DNA of 64,000 nucleotides from Liolophura sinensis (taxonomy: Eukaryota > Mollusca > Polyplacophora > Chitonida > Chitonidae). The DNA is taken from the NCBI RefSeq assembly GCF_032854445.1, contig NC_088304.1:35389551-35453550 (forward strand), in the 5' to 3' direction. Each line of letters begins with the position of its first letter. The first letter of the stretch is position 1. Positions 22,306-33,746 of the stretch are shown in pieces. Made by a program: the position numbers and the translations under genes. The notes under the pieces were generated by a model. The model saw nothing but the letters and a program-made list of their open reading frames with translations. It searched no databases and was not told the origin of the DNA.

Positions 22306-24354
22306 TGATCTGGAGGATAAAGGCGAACCCATCAGTACTTATAATATTTTCGCTGTTATAGCGTTTGTTATCCGCAAAATGGTTCCTAATACATTCAATC
22401 AAAGGCATTTCGATCTCGGAAAATTCTTTGATGTTAAAGAACACTGTATCATTGAAACAAACAGTCTAGCAAAAGCCACACTTCAAACGACTCCTCTTCA
22501 CAGTTAAATGGGTTTGCTATATATATTCCAGCTATTTACTCCTATTAGAGATTATTGGACATTGCTCCTTTAGATAAACCATCGTGGTATCAAGGAAGTA
22601 CCATCTGAAAATCACGGTAATACTGTTACCTTTGCCTTGACGGCAAATCGAGTAGGCTATTACAGAAATCTCATGAAGACATTTTTCTTATAACAAAAAC
22701 CCATTTCGCGGCCATCAGGAATAGCTCCTGTCCATAATTTGATCGAAATGTGAAAAACACCACTGATACCCCAAGGCAATTCTAATCTTAAGAGCTATGC
22801 CCTTGTAACCTAATATGCGGTGGGTAAACTCTCATGAGTGAACCCCCCCATCTGATGTGTTGAGATTAACAGGTTTCGGGGCCAGTGGCGAGGCTTTGTG
22901 AAAATGCTGGCTCGCAAGAATGAACACATGGACTGATATGTTCACAAGGCTGCATAGGCGAATAATGGAACAATAAATAAAAGAATTCTATTAAGATATA
23001 TAAAAAACCTGATGGTCAGTGTAAACACAAGGTAAAACTATCGAGAGGGTCAAAATTATGACTTTTTAAAAATCATTTTAACACTATAAATAGTAAAGGT
23101 ATCAGTCTGATATTTGCTGAAGGAAATTAATTTAACCTCTCCTTTGATGTGTGTAGAAAATGTGATTAACCAATATGGATTGTTTTACAAAATTTTTGGG
23201 TATAACTTCTTTAAATTAAACTCATAAACAAAACAGCCATAACTAAATGACGCACTTCTAGCGCATTCATTGTAACAAAGCAATAGGTAAGAAACATAAA
23301 TACTTGGTGGCCAATGCGTACGCCGCGTTAAGCGTCTCTTGAGGATTTCTTTCACATAGCTGTGTGTAATTCAATTTGACGGGCGATACTAGCTTATAAG
23401 TATCACTGTGTTTAGATAGGCACAATTCAAAGAGGAACAATTGCCACTGTGTAACGATTTCTTTTGTGTTTTCCCAGGAAAGCAATCATGACGAATTGAT
23501 TTGTATTCCGTGCCTAGAATATTGTCTGTCTCATTTTGTTTAAACAATGCTTTCTCTTTCTTTGTGACCAATATTAACTTAGATGTATAGGATGCATTGT
23601 TTGTTAATTTTTGGTTTTAATACTTTTTTCAAAATAGGTATTGTGAATACCATTCAAAATAAAAAGAGTGTTTTTAAATGCGACGATGTAGTGGAATACA
23701 GCGTCGTTGTTCTTATAGTCCTTTTCTTTTAGCAAGTCGCATATATTCAGCAGTCTTTAAAATCGGTCATACCCGCTACCAAAATTACTTTTAGTCAGTG
23801 TCACGTAACAATCCATCCTCTACACATCCATATGTTGGAGGGCCATATTTTTATACAGAAAATGAAGCCAGAACGCTTTTTCTAATTCATAAACATTGTT
23901 TCGACACCAATATCTCAGTGTCTCGAGTGACGTCACAATTATTCAGAAACAAGTGGCATGCTGGACAATGGGTGTGGAGAGTAATTTGCTTTACAATAGG
24001 TGCACCAACATGCGGTTAGGACAAACGGCATCCGGTAAAACAGCCTTCACTACTGTTTCCTCGAATCGACTACATGTTTTTTATTACAGAATTTCCTGAC
24101 AGCAACTCTAAAATCATTCTGCCGTTAGATCATCTGCTACAAGATGTTAAATATAATTCATTTACTAAGGTTATACTAAAACCTGTAAATAATTTCAAAT
24201 ATTGCATTGTGACAAACTTGGTTCAGAGTGAAATCAGTAGAATCTTCGGATTCCACCCATTCCACATGTTTTTGAATAATTATGATGTCACCCGGTGCAA
24301 TGAGATTGAAAATGAATTTTCAACATATCAATGTGTCAGGCTTAGGTTTTTACG
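22306..24354. other. Unique sequence, no gene seen
   Basis: AT-rich. Open frames of 60-97 codons (for example 24074-24367) show no recognisable domain. Confidence 0.4.
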
Positions 24355-24424
24355 TGTCACTCACTAAATGTGACTCACTAAATGTGACTCACTAAATGTC
24401 ACCCACTAAATGTGACTCACTAAA
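24355..24424 (+). repeat. Tandem repeat, 14-bp unit x5
   Basis: GTGACTCACTAAAT repeated about five times with single-base changes. Confidence 0.95.
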
Positions 24425-24719
24425 AGAAATAGTCTATATGCGCTTACATTGGCTGTTTTTTCTTCTTCCTGTGTAACACCGATGTTTGAATTTATATATT
24501 CCACGTATGAGTTATCATACATGCATATATATACCGAGGCCAGTTGAATTTAGTTGTTTTATTACTTTAATCCGGCAGTCTTTAGTGGCATTTAGAAGTT
24601 GGGTCACGACAAAAATGAGTCCGCAAATTTTATTGACAATTAACAAACTTCCTTTATGTCAGTGTAGCGCCACGTCTATGCTGGAACTATTAAACACGTT
24701 ATAAAATAATTAAAGCCAC
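24425..24719. other. Unique sequence, nothing recognised
   Basis: AT-rich spacer between a tandem repeat and IR-1. Confidence 0.4.
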
Positions 24720-25015
24720 ACAGCAGAGAGAATAAAATCAGAGCAGCCCTAGGACAGTGTGATAGCTGGCAAATGTTCACATGTAACCTTTGAAACACGA
24801 CCTCTTGTCAATGTACCTCAGTCAGGGTTTTATTCTAACTGTTCATGTAAATACTTAAACAGTAACAAATTACACGCCCCCTAGCACCATGGCTTAAGCA
24901 GAAGGAAGTCAAAGAATGCAGCGATGTTACTTGAAACTTATTAGACGTCATTGGTCTGGAATTAATCAGAATGCTGTATTGCCTATCACATTTGATATAT
25001 ACTAACATTAAAACA
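24720..25015 (+). repeat. IR-1 interspersed repeat, copy 4 (most complete)
   Basis: Runs from CAGAGCAGCCCTAGGACAGT through GGCAAATGTTCACATGTAAC, ACGACCTCTTGTCAATG, CCCCCTAGCACCATGGC, AGACGTCATTGGTCTGG to a 3' end resembling the copy at 50565 (ACTAACATTAAAAC against ATGACATTAAAAGG). The minisatellite begins immediately after. Confidence 0.87.
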
Positions 25016-25017
25016 AT

Positions 25018-25705
25018 GCAAAGGGACCAGGCCCGGTGATGCTTAGTCCACCAGCAGGGACTAGGTCCCGGTGATGCTTAGTCCATAAGCAGGAATCAGG
25101 TCTCGGGGATGCTAAGTCCACCAGCAGGGACCCGGTCTCGGGGATGCTAAGTCTGCCAGCAGGGACCAGGTCTCGGGATGCTAAGTCCACCAGCAGGGAC
25201 CAGGTCTCGGGGATGCTAAGTCCACCAGCAGGGACCAGGTCTCGGGATGCTGTCCACCAGCAGGGACCCGGTCTCGGGGATGCTAAGTCCACAAGCAGGA
25301 ATCAGGTCTCGGGGATGCTAAGTCCATCAGCAGTGACCAGGTCTCGGGATGCTAAGTCCACCAGCAGGGACCAGGTCTCGGGATGCTAAGTCCACCAGCA
25401 GGGACCAGGTCTCGGGGATGCTAAGTCCACCAGCAGGGACTAGGTTTCGATGATGCTTAGTCCACCAGCAGGGACCAGATCTCGGGTATGCTGTCCACCA
25501 GCAGGGACCAGATCTCGGGTATGCTGTCCACCAGCAGGGACCAGGTCTCGGGGATGCTAAGTCCTCCAGCCGGGATCAGGTCTCGGGTATGCTGTCCACC
25601 AGCAGGGACCAGGTCTCGGGGATGCTAAGTCCACCAGCAGGGACCAGGTCTCGCGTATGCTGTCCATCAGCAGGGACCAGGTCTCGGGGATGATATCCAC
25701 CAACA
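25018..25705. repeat. GC-rich minisatellite, ~34-bp unit x20
   Basis: About 20 head-to-tail units built on GGGACCAGGTCTCGGGGATG plus CTAAGTCCACCAGCA. Two length classes occur: 34-35 bp units with CTAAGTCC and 32-33 bp units with CTGTCC. In the last six units the classes largely alternate, a simple higher-order pattern; the ggaatcagg variant occurs at units 3 and 9, suggesting a multi-unit internal duplication. Long frames on both strands follow from the repeat and are not genes. It is much more GC-rich than its surroundings. Confidence 0.97.
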
Positions 25706-25872
25706 GAATCCTGGTTTATACAGGAATACAATATAATGGATTATAAACGGAAAGATGCACTATATTTGTAATAGACGACTTGGTTGGGGAGTTGCAGAGA
25801 TGCGATGATTTAAACTGTGCTTTTCCTGGTAATTTACATGCACTTGTGAACTTCACTACTGTTTCATAAATA
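25706..25872. other. Unique spacer
   Basis: No feature recognised. Confidence 0.4.
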
Positions 25873-25905
25873 AGAAAATATTATTTAGTACGGCGTAAAA
25901 CACTT
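25873..25905 (+). mobile_element. SINE-A 3' end stub, sense
   Basis: AAATATTATTTAGTACGGCG followed by TAAAACACTTA, the last ~33 bp of SINE-A, in the orientation opposite to its neighbour. Confidence 0.75.
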
Positions 25906-25915
25906 ATGAAGTATA

Positions 25916-26040
25916 TAAATATTTATTTATTTGATTGGTGTTTTACGCCGTACTCAAGAATAATTCACTTATACGACGGCGGTCAGCATTATGGAGGGAG
26001 GAAACCGGGCAGAGCCCGGGGGAAACCCATGACCGTCCGA
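25916..26040 (-). mobile_element. SINE-A, antisense, 3' part
   Basis: ATTTATTTGATTGGTGTTTT, ACGCCGTACTCAAGAATAAT, CGGGCAGAGCCCGGGGGAAA. 5' truncated. With the sense stub at 25873-25905 it forms a tail-to-tail inverted pair. Confidence 0.93.
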
Positions 26041-28025
26041 AATATATAAATAAATGTATAGATTGTGCATAAATAAGATTAATGATGAACTTTAGTGATG
26101 TGTTATTTACAGTTAGCGTTGAGTCCAATAATGGTGATATCAGTACCGTAATAGGAACTACATACAACTAAATCCAACACACTTGAATGACAGAATGTAC
26201 ATTACACACAGATCCCAAACCTACGGCAACTCTCTACTGAGATCGTCTACACTCAGGTATAAACTCAGGTATATACCTTGTACCAACCGTGCTGTTTTAC
26301 TAAGCCTGTGCTTCAATTAGCCCCTTATTTCCCCGTGGGGCACAGAAGTGTTTGTCTATGCATACAGAAAAAACCCGGGGGGTGATTAACTTTTCATCGA
26401 TGCAGAGAAAGCAATTCCGGACCCCTGAGTTTTCCGATCCCGAGGGACAGAGTTTATTGGAGAAATAGCACTCAGGTCTTGGCATATAACTTCTTTAAAT
26501 GTATGGCTGTCTGAGAGAGTGGAGCAGGAGAGCGACTAAAACAACGTGCGTACAGTGCCGTGTTCGCATAGCTGTTTATGATACCGTAGTTTACCCGCTG
26601 AGATTTGGTGCCGTGTTAAGCCAATAGACTTACTGGACTTTCTATTGACTCGTTATTGATATGCCCTTCATTGACTTTGTGACCTCTGTGAGTATAGTTT
26701 CTGAGTCAGATCGAGGTATCGGTAATCAGGGCCTCAGGAAAATTAATACGGGTTTGAGGGCATTGTTAGGCTTGTGCAGTTTTGGTGGCCATCTTGATGA
26801 CATTTTTCATGACTTTAACTTTTATCATAGATTTAATTTGATTTCTATGAGCTACAGATTCATAAAACTTTGTGTTAGAATCCTAAAGAACGGCACAAAT
26901 CCACGAAGGGATCGACTGTTTTCACTTGGTATGAAACTGTTTAACGCTTGGCGCTGCATGGTTGGCGTTGTTCAGAACCAAGAAACACTGTCGTGATATA
27001 ATGAAGTAACGCTGAAAGAGATAACCAACAAATAAACCAGCCTAAAATCCCCAAACTTAATACAAACACTCGTCAAAAATTCTGACATAAACCACACGCG
27101 GTTAAATAAGCACAAACTGTCAAAGACAATACACATAAAATAAACATTTTAGACCCAAGTTCATCTGAACAGGAGAGGTTCACCAATCCGATGGAATAAT
27201 GATGAATAATGATTAATCATAAAGCAGGTGTACGGCGAGACGAGAGTTGACAGCTCACTGCATTATGCATTATGCGAGACAATGTGCCGCCACCAGGTGA
27301 GTGACGTAATAGACATCAAGCTTGTGCGGGCAATGGAGCGGTCGCTAAAATCACGAGGTCGTGAAGTGATCGTGATGGGTTAATGGGTGCATACAAAAAG
27401 TGGAATGGTGTTTCGTTGTATTCGCGGTGCCTGGATTGTAAAGAGCTGCTCGGCTAAATAGTAAAAGGAGAAGAAAACTTATAAACATGACAGCGGTGCC
27501 TGCTGCATAATTTTGCGATTTTCTCCGCCATACATGTAAAGTCTGAAAACGTCAAAGCTGGCATAAATCGCTGAGTCCATGGCGCCCTCCATCTTTAACA
27601 CCCTGTAATTTATGCTGGGGTGTGTTGCCTCTCAGTTTCTGCCGCCTTGTTCGTGTAAACTGGGAACCTATGTCCAACATTCCGGTTTCCCGATAGTCAA
27701 ACGGAAAACGAACTCTACTGTTCGCTACCTTCTGGGAAGAAGAGTTCTTCCGGAAATGTACGAACTGCACTTCGGGGGTTTCCGACGGAAATTCTCCTCC
27801 TAACACAAATGACTTCAGGACTAGTTCTTAGGCAAAATGGAGTCACCCACAGCGGATTTTGGTGCTGACTTTATTTATAATATATCATCTTGAGGTAAAT
27901 ATTAGAATTTTTTATGGCATGTACCTGCGAGGAAATGCATACACTTTTCAGTGGTATTTGTTTGTAATAAAAGTTTTCTTCTCGTTTTGTATTGTGTAGT
28001 ACACAATGTAGTTTTTTTTCTCTGT
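26041..28025. other. Unique sequence, no gene seen
   Basis: The open frame at 26661-26996 (111 codons) has no recognised domain. 27229-27296 ends at a good donor (CAG then GTGAGT) and is open in one frame, but its upstream AG lacks a pyrimidine tract. Nothing firm. Confidence 0.4.
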
Positions 28026-28039
28026 ATCAAGTAGACCAT

Positions 28040-28290
28040 CGGGGCCTCCGTGGCTCAGTCGGTTAAAGCGCTAGCGCAGCGTAATGACCCAGGAGTCTCT
28101 CACCAATGCGGTCGCTGTGAGTTCAAGTCCAGCTCATGCTGGCTTCCTCTCCGGCCGTACGTGAGAAGGTCTGCCAGCAACCTGCGGATGGTCGTCAGTT
28201 TCCCCCGGGCTCTGCCCGGTTTCCACCCACCATAATGCTGGCCGCCGTGGTATAAGTGAAATATTCTTGAGTACGGCGTAAAACACCAAT

Positions 28291-28324
<34 letters not shown>
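28040..28324 (+). mobile_element. Full-length young SINE-A with poly(A) tail
   Basis: Complete copy from GGGGCCTCCGTGGCTCAG through GTACGGCGTAAAACACCAAT to an uninterrupted A tail of about 30. The 14-bp target duplication ATCAAGTAGACCAT at 28026-28039 and 28325-28338 is perfect. A box TGGCTCAGTCGG and B box GAGTTCAAGTCC are intact, so the internal Pol III promoter looks usable. The long A tail and exact duplications suggest a recent insertion. Confidence 0.97.
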
Positions 28325-28328
<4 letters not shown>

Positions 28329-28338
28329 AGTAGACCAT

Positions 28339-31091
28339 TCCTTCCGGAGGAGCTGGAGCGTGCTTCGTGATTCTGTGGAAGCGTGGTATACGTTGTACGT
28401 ACAAGTATCTTACGCATGAGGATTGATTTATTTATTCGTTTGTTTTTATTACTGTTTATAGCCAAACTTTCAAAAAATTTTTTGCAAAATTGTTCACTTA
28501 CAACATGTATCGCAGATGTGTACATCACAATGGTTTTGACTTTGTTGGTTCTATCGTCTAAAGAAGTGTTTCTGGAGGAGCCGATATGCTCTGACGAGTG
28601 AAGTTTTATGTTGCAAAAAATATGTCACGTATAACAGACAATGTACAAAGACACCATCGGGTGAAATGATTGACAGTGGAAGTGTTTTCTGTATAACAAC
28701 TTTCTTCGGAAATAATACTTTCAAATCCATTATATTTAGTCAGGGGCGAACATTCTACCCTCTCCGCCAACCCCCACCCGCGTATTTTTCCAAATTTATA
28801 ACAGTCCCTTGCTACGCAAGTGAAAAATTTCTCAATAAAATACAAATTAAAACTAAAAACTGAAAGATATTAGTAGGCAGTGGACAAAATGACAAAATGC
28901 CATCTGTGATATGTTACAGATTTTGCGTGATTATAGTATTACTGATATATATGTACTGGGCCAAAACAACTGCTGTATTTCCTTCCATGTATTTTCCAAA
29001 GAGTTTTACTGAAACATTTTGAGCAACATCTGTTTTAAGAATCAGTTAAATGTGATATTCCAGCATGCTCAGAAATCCTTCGTGCTTTTTTTTGCTTGTT
29101 TCGTGGTCGGTTTTATATAGCGAAAATTTTTCATTGAGCACGTAGCTCTTGCCACTAATCTCACTTTACACGTATAACATTGTGAAAGAAACCGATATCA
29201 AAATAATCTGGGGAGAATTCTATGATTACAATATATGTCTAGACGCAAACTTGGCATCTTGACATTGGTCCGACACTCACAGCGAATAAACGCCAAACTG
29301 ATCAACAAGACAACCGTTAACCGATATGCCCAAGGGAGATCGGGTGGAAGGACCTATTGACATGGGGAATTTGTCCCTTATCATAGCAGATGGGAGATGT
29401 CAACGCTGATGCCAGAATGCCATAATGAATGTTCCACAGGATCATTAAGCACATTCAGCTGACTGGCCATGATAATAGAATCTTTCAGGTCAAGCACAGG
29501 AAGAAGTATATCTCCAGTCTTGTACTTTTTATGACGGCTGTTCGCTTTAATATGAAGACCGTTTGAAACCATACTAAATTAATGATTGCCTGCAATACCT
29601 AACAAAAATATTTACGCGCTCTGAAGTTGACCAGTACATTGACTTTACTTTATGCTAATATAGTGCTAATATCAGAAGAATGAATTAAAACAATTGATGT
29701 TCCGTTTTTTCCAGTGATTTTATTTTGATTTTATGACATTAGGGTATATTTTTTATTTAAAGTGAATCCAGCAAACAATAAGTCATTGGAATTCGTTCGC
29801 TTTTTCAACCAAGAGTTTTCGTATTTATCGTAGCTTGAAAGAACTTCAAGCGCCAACTCTGCCATTCGTGTTCCATCCATGTGACGAAAACGGGCTTCCA
29901 TAAACCATGATCCATACAAAACCAATCATCACACCCAGCAGTAAAACAAATTTAAGTCGATCATACTGATTACATTACAAAGTCAATGGTTTTAAATACC
30001 GTTCAAAATCTGAACGGCAGAAATGCTCATATCATTGCCATGATGAATCAATGCTTTGTCGTCCGAATAGCACCTTGTGTGACGATTAAACCATTTAGAC
30101 CCAATCAGAGATGACAACCGTTAATAATCGGCAGATAACCACAGACAGACAATGAAGTAAAGCCAGTGGACATTTTTTATTCATTTGATTATAATGTAAC
30201 GCCATACCCAAAAATGTTTTACTTCCGGATAGCGATCATTTTTTATTTGGGCAAAACTGGAGAGCCTAGGATAAAACAGCAACCTTTGGCATGTTAATGA
30301 TGAACTTTCGCACGTGTGAGATACAGACTTTTACATGCCATGTTGGTGAAAGGCGAACAGCTCCAAGATCGCCTTGACGTTGAGTTAATATTTACGAACA
30401 AGTCTGTTTTATGGCTTAACGCCATTTCGGCAACACGAAACTGTTTCACACTGGATATAAAATTTTATGAAAAAATGTTTTATGAACTCTAGTTTAATCA
30501 GAGAACCTCAACAGAAGAATGGAATAACTTTGGCGTTTTGATCGGTGGCTGACAGTATTTGAGAGTCTTAAAAATGTGCCAGTTCCAGTGTTGAATTCGC
30601 AAGAAACTGCTTTTCATTACAACTGACCGTTTTTCAATCGAGTCACATTTGCATTCAGACGTAATCATTCTTTGTTGATGATTTTCGTGGCAGAACTCTT
30701 GTCGCCTATCTGCGCAACAGGGATTGCCGTCTTACCGACGTACATGGCAATACGTTAATGCATTATTGATTTCGCCTCGATCCTTTTTTCTGGTCGGTAT
30801 TATCACTTTTTTTTTAAAACTCATCAGAAGTATTTGGTAAGGGACAGGTGTGGTGATGTGTGAGATACGAGGGTCGGGCAGACAATTGTTGACATACTGA
30901 GGTGCCAGGCCTATGGACGCCGATGTAACCACATAGCAAGTCTTCTACGCTGTTACCGTAGACCTGGCTTGATAACGCCATCTCGATACAAGCAATATCG
31001 TTAATGACTGCCTACCCGTAATAACAACTGTATAGCTAATGTACAAGCTCTCGCCTGAGAAGAAATCGATGTCTTAATATCAGCCTTACAG
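28339..31091. other. Unique sequence with one decayed SINE tail
   Basis: No gene recognised. 30176-30236 (TTATTCATTTGATT, then TGTAACGCCATACCCAAAAA) is a degenerate antisense SINE-A tail. Open frames are at most 83 codons and unconvincing. Confidence 0.45.
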
Positions 31092-31325
31092 TTTATTATT
31101 TAATTATTTATTTTATTGCTGTTTTTCGCCTCAAAAAACATTTACGACAGCGGCCAGTATAATGTTACGCGGAAATGCCCACGCCCATCATCAAGCTGCT
31201 GGAAGATCTTCCCAGATATGATCAGAGGGATAGCCAGCAACAACGCAAGCGGCCGCATTGTTGAGAGTCCCCTGAGTCATGATTCAGCGCTATAGCACGC
31301 TAACCACTCCGCCACGGAGGACCCT
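31092..31325 (-). mobile_element. Old, nearly full-length SINE-A, antisense
   Basis: Diverged along its whole length but both ends are present: the tail at 31092-31130 and the head complement ACTCCGCCACGGAGGACCC at the right end, with GCGGCCGCATTGTTGAGAG and TATAGCACGCTAACCACTCC between. Confidence 0.9.
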
Positions 31326-32364
31326 ATTTTGTGGTAAATTTTAAGCTAGTATTATGACTTTCTACGAAGAACATAAGCCCTGTAGCTGGCGCGAGCGTTA
31401 CTTTTGGTCAGCTAAGTAACTGTAAAGCACACGAGGGCCGTCAAGTTTGGAAAATTACTACATAAATTCAGCGTCTATTGATTTCCAGTGATGCAGATAT
31501 ATATTTAAATTGCTTTATTCTGATTCTGATGTCAAAAAAAATAATTGAAAGAGTTATTTGAAGTTTAACGCCACAGTCGCAGCTCCGTAGAAGGTACAAC
31601 CCTTCACAATGCAAATGACAAGACATAGTCCGCTTAATGTTCGATGTCCAATTCCCTGAAACCTATCACTTTTTGTGTATTCGAGCATTATCAGATGCCA
31701 TGTCCCTTCATCCTTCAGGATTGACCCTGTCATCTTTGGTGGGTAGTTCGAACTCAGTTCAAATACATTCACCACTTCTCTTATTTACGTCGTCGTCATA
31801 TGACCCCAAGCACTCACTCATTCTCTTACTTACGTCACTCGTGGGAGAGTTGTCAATGACTTGCCAAAGCCTGGTGGTTTTTACTTGATCAGTCTGGTTT
31901 CCTTCACTTATTAAACTGGCCGCCATCGCATAAACGAGAAATATAGTATGGCGTTAAATAACAGTGTAATAAAAAATCAATGAACATATAAATCAATATT
32001 CAGTTGCCACAAAGCTGGAGACAGAGAAATGAAGGTCGGACTCCATGTCCAATTTGAACCTGCTTATCTTTTTGTATTATATTGCCAGTCACTCTTTAAA
32101 TAAAACTGCTTTATGGAGCTAAAATGGAGTAGATTTTACCGATAACAAACTCAAGCAAAATTGCTCAGAGAGTATTGTGGAATTCTCCCAGATCAATACG
32201 CCCTTTGCTGATTACATCAATGTCGTGTGCATGTAGATAGATGACGGAATCGTGTCTGATATGTTCGTGTCAGGGTGACATTATGCAGATCAGCAGTGCA
32301 AGATAGCCGTTTAACGAACACTCCGAAAACAGGAGATATAGATATAAGCGTCATGCCCGACATT
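31326..32364. other. Unique sequence with a SINE-A scrap
   Basis: 31914-31966 (TGGCCGCCATCGCATAAACG, then GAAATATAGTATGGCGTTAA) is a sense SINE-A 3' scrap. Otherwise nothing recognised. Confidence 0.45.
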
Positions 32365-32520
32365 CATATACCATTCGTAGTCCGTAAAAGGCGTTCCAAG
32401 TCGATAATGGCAAGAACCATTTCCAAAACAACGTTTAACACTAGCTCCCAATGGCAAAGGTATGTAAGAAATTATACAAATAAGAAATAAAGCCGGTAAC
32501 ACACAAGAGAGAAGCGGTCA
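32365..32520 (+). repeat. IR-2 interspersed repeat, copy 1
   Basis: Homologous to 48303-48453: GTAGTCCGTAAAAGGCGTTC, CAAGTCGATAATGGCAAGAA, CCATTTCCA, GCTCCCAATGGCAAAGG, AAATAAAGCCGGTAACA and AGAGAGAAGC all have counterparts in order. Class unknown. Confidence 0.8.
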
Positions 32521-32826
32521 TCAGTTTTCAATGATGCCGGGCAGACAGTGGATATTCCAGGCATAAATTCCATATCATAGTCCATGAATGAGTTCCAGGT
32601 CAAATAATAACTAAACAAGTATCTCAGTGGCGCTTTGATTGCAACTGTTCATAAAGGCATCATGCAGATGAGTTAGAACTGAGTTCGAAAATGACGAAAG
32701 TCTAACATATCTTCAGCAGAGAGCCTTCTGGATGTGTGAGGTTCTAAGCTGAAATCCAGTTTTCGCTGGTTAGACTTGTTTTAAATAAAGCGATTATAGG
32801 TTTATCAACTACCTTGGGTCTAATTA

Positions 32827-32996
32827 TGTCCTGCTGTAACAGACAATGGTGTCATGTTGTAACAGGCCATGGTCACAATCGTGTCATGTTGTAAAAGGCA
32901 ATGGGCACAATGATGTCATGTTGTAACAGGAAATTGCCACAACGGTGTGGTGCTGTAATAGTCAATGGTTACAATCGTGGTAATGTTGTAAAACGC
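32827..32996 (+). repeat. Degenerate tandem repeat, ~33-bp unit x5
   Basis: Units of the form GTGTCATGTTGTAACAGGC plus AATGGTCACAATC, about five copies with point changes. Confidence 0.9.
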
Positions 32997-33182
32997 TTCG
33001 ATATTTGTGGTTTGTCTACATTCGGTAAGCTGTTATATGTACAACCATATAAAGCCACGTTGCATTTATAAGGTTGAGTCTGCGAGCGAAAATGTGGATC
33101 ATCCTGAATCCAGAACCTTACAATATCAGGGTTTGCTGACACACTTTCTCACCTGTGATATTGACGTGCAGTTCACAGGTGC

Positions 33183-33195
33183 ATAAAACAAGTGG
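33183..33195 (+). repeat. Left target-site duplication of the 33196 SINE
   Basis: ATAAAACAAGTGG here is repeated exactly at 35027-35039, beyond both the SINE and the Tc1-like element, showing that the transposon entered the SINE after the SINE had inserted. Confidence 0.93.
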
Positions 33196-33470
33196 GGGGG
33201 GGGGGGCCTCCGTGACTCAGTCGGTTAGCGCGCTAGCGCAGCGTGATGACCTCTCACCAATGTGGTGGCTGTGAGTTCAAGTCCAGCTCATGCTGGCTTC
33301 CTTTCCGGCCCTAAGTGGGAAGGTCTGTCAGCAACCTGCGGATTGTCGTGGATTTCCCTCGGGCTCTGCCCGGTTTCCTCCCACCATAATGCTGGCCGCC
33401 GTCGTATAAGTGAAATATTCTTGAGTATGGCGTAAAACACCAATCAAATAAATAAATAAATAAATAAATA
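33196..33470 (+). mobile_element. Full-length SINE-A hosting a Tc1-like element in its tail
   Basis: Begins in a G run and CCTCCGTGACTCAGTCGG, and continues through GTGAGTTCAAGTCCAGCTC to GTATGGCGTAAAACACC and an (AAAT)n tail that is cut by the Tc1-like element at 33471. A short deletion removes the CCCAGGAGC part of the head. The right target duplication lies at 35027-35039. Confidence 0.95.
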
Positions 33471-33499
33471 AAACTACCAGGCAAAAGAAAGGTTTCACC
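33471..33499 (+). repeat. Left terminal inverted repeat of the Tc1-like element
   Basis: 29 bp, exact reverse complement of 34996-35024. Confidence 0.97.
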
Positions 33500-33746
33500 G
33501 TATTTTTTGTCATAAAAAAAATAAAAGCGCGGTTCCGGATTTGATTTTAAGCAGGACATGGTGAATGACTGCATCGTTTCCTCTACCAGAGCGCATCGTC
33601 ACGAACGCAGCAATTGGAATTGTGAAATTGCGATAACATGCAAAACGTCCTTTTGAGGCATGGCTCGTGATGCACGTGCGGTAATGTTGCATAAATACTC
33701 TTGCTCGAAAGAGCAGACATTCAGTGACCGAAAAAACACCAACAGT

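Noticed and set aside
24355-24424. Short-repeat array as a CRISPR-like array
   Set aside because: Units are directly adjacent with no spacers, and the genome is eukaryotic; plain tandem repeat.
25008-25389. Long repetitive open frames on both strands (Leu/Val/Ser/Pro-rich)
   Set aside because: They are translations of the minisatellite; the ~34-bp unit is not a multiple of three and no start, splice or codon signal supports a protein.
26661-26996. 111-codon open frame, possibly a gene
   Set aside because: No domain recognised; length is within chance for AT-rich DNA and no splice or promoter signal accompanies it.
27229-27296. Open 68-bp segment ending at CAG then GTGAGT
   Set aside because: The upstream AG has no pyrimidine tract and the peptide is unrecognised.
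28100-28528. 142-codon minus-strand frame with a long poly-Phe run
   Set aside because: It is the antisense of SINE-A and its poly(A) tail. Similar antisense SINE frames at 11831-12142 and 33311-33574 were dropped for the same reason.
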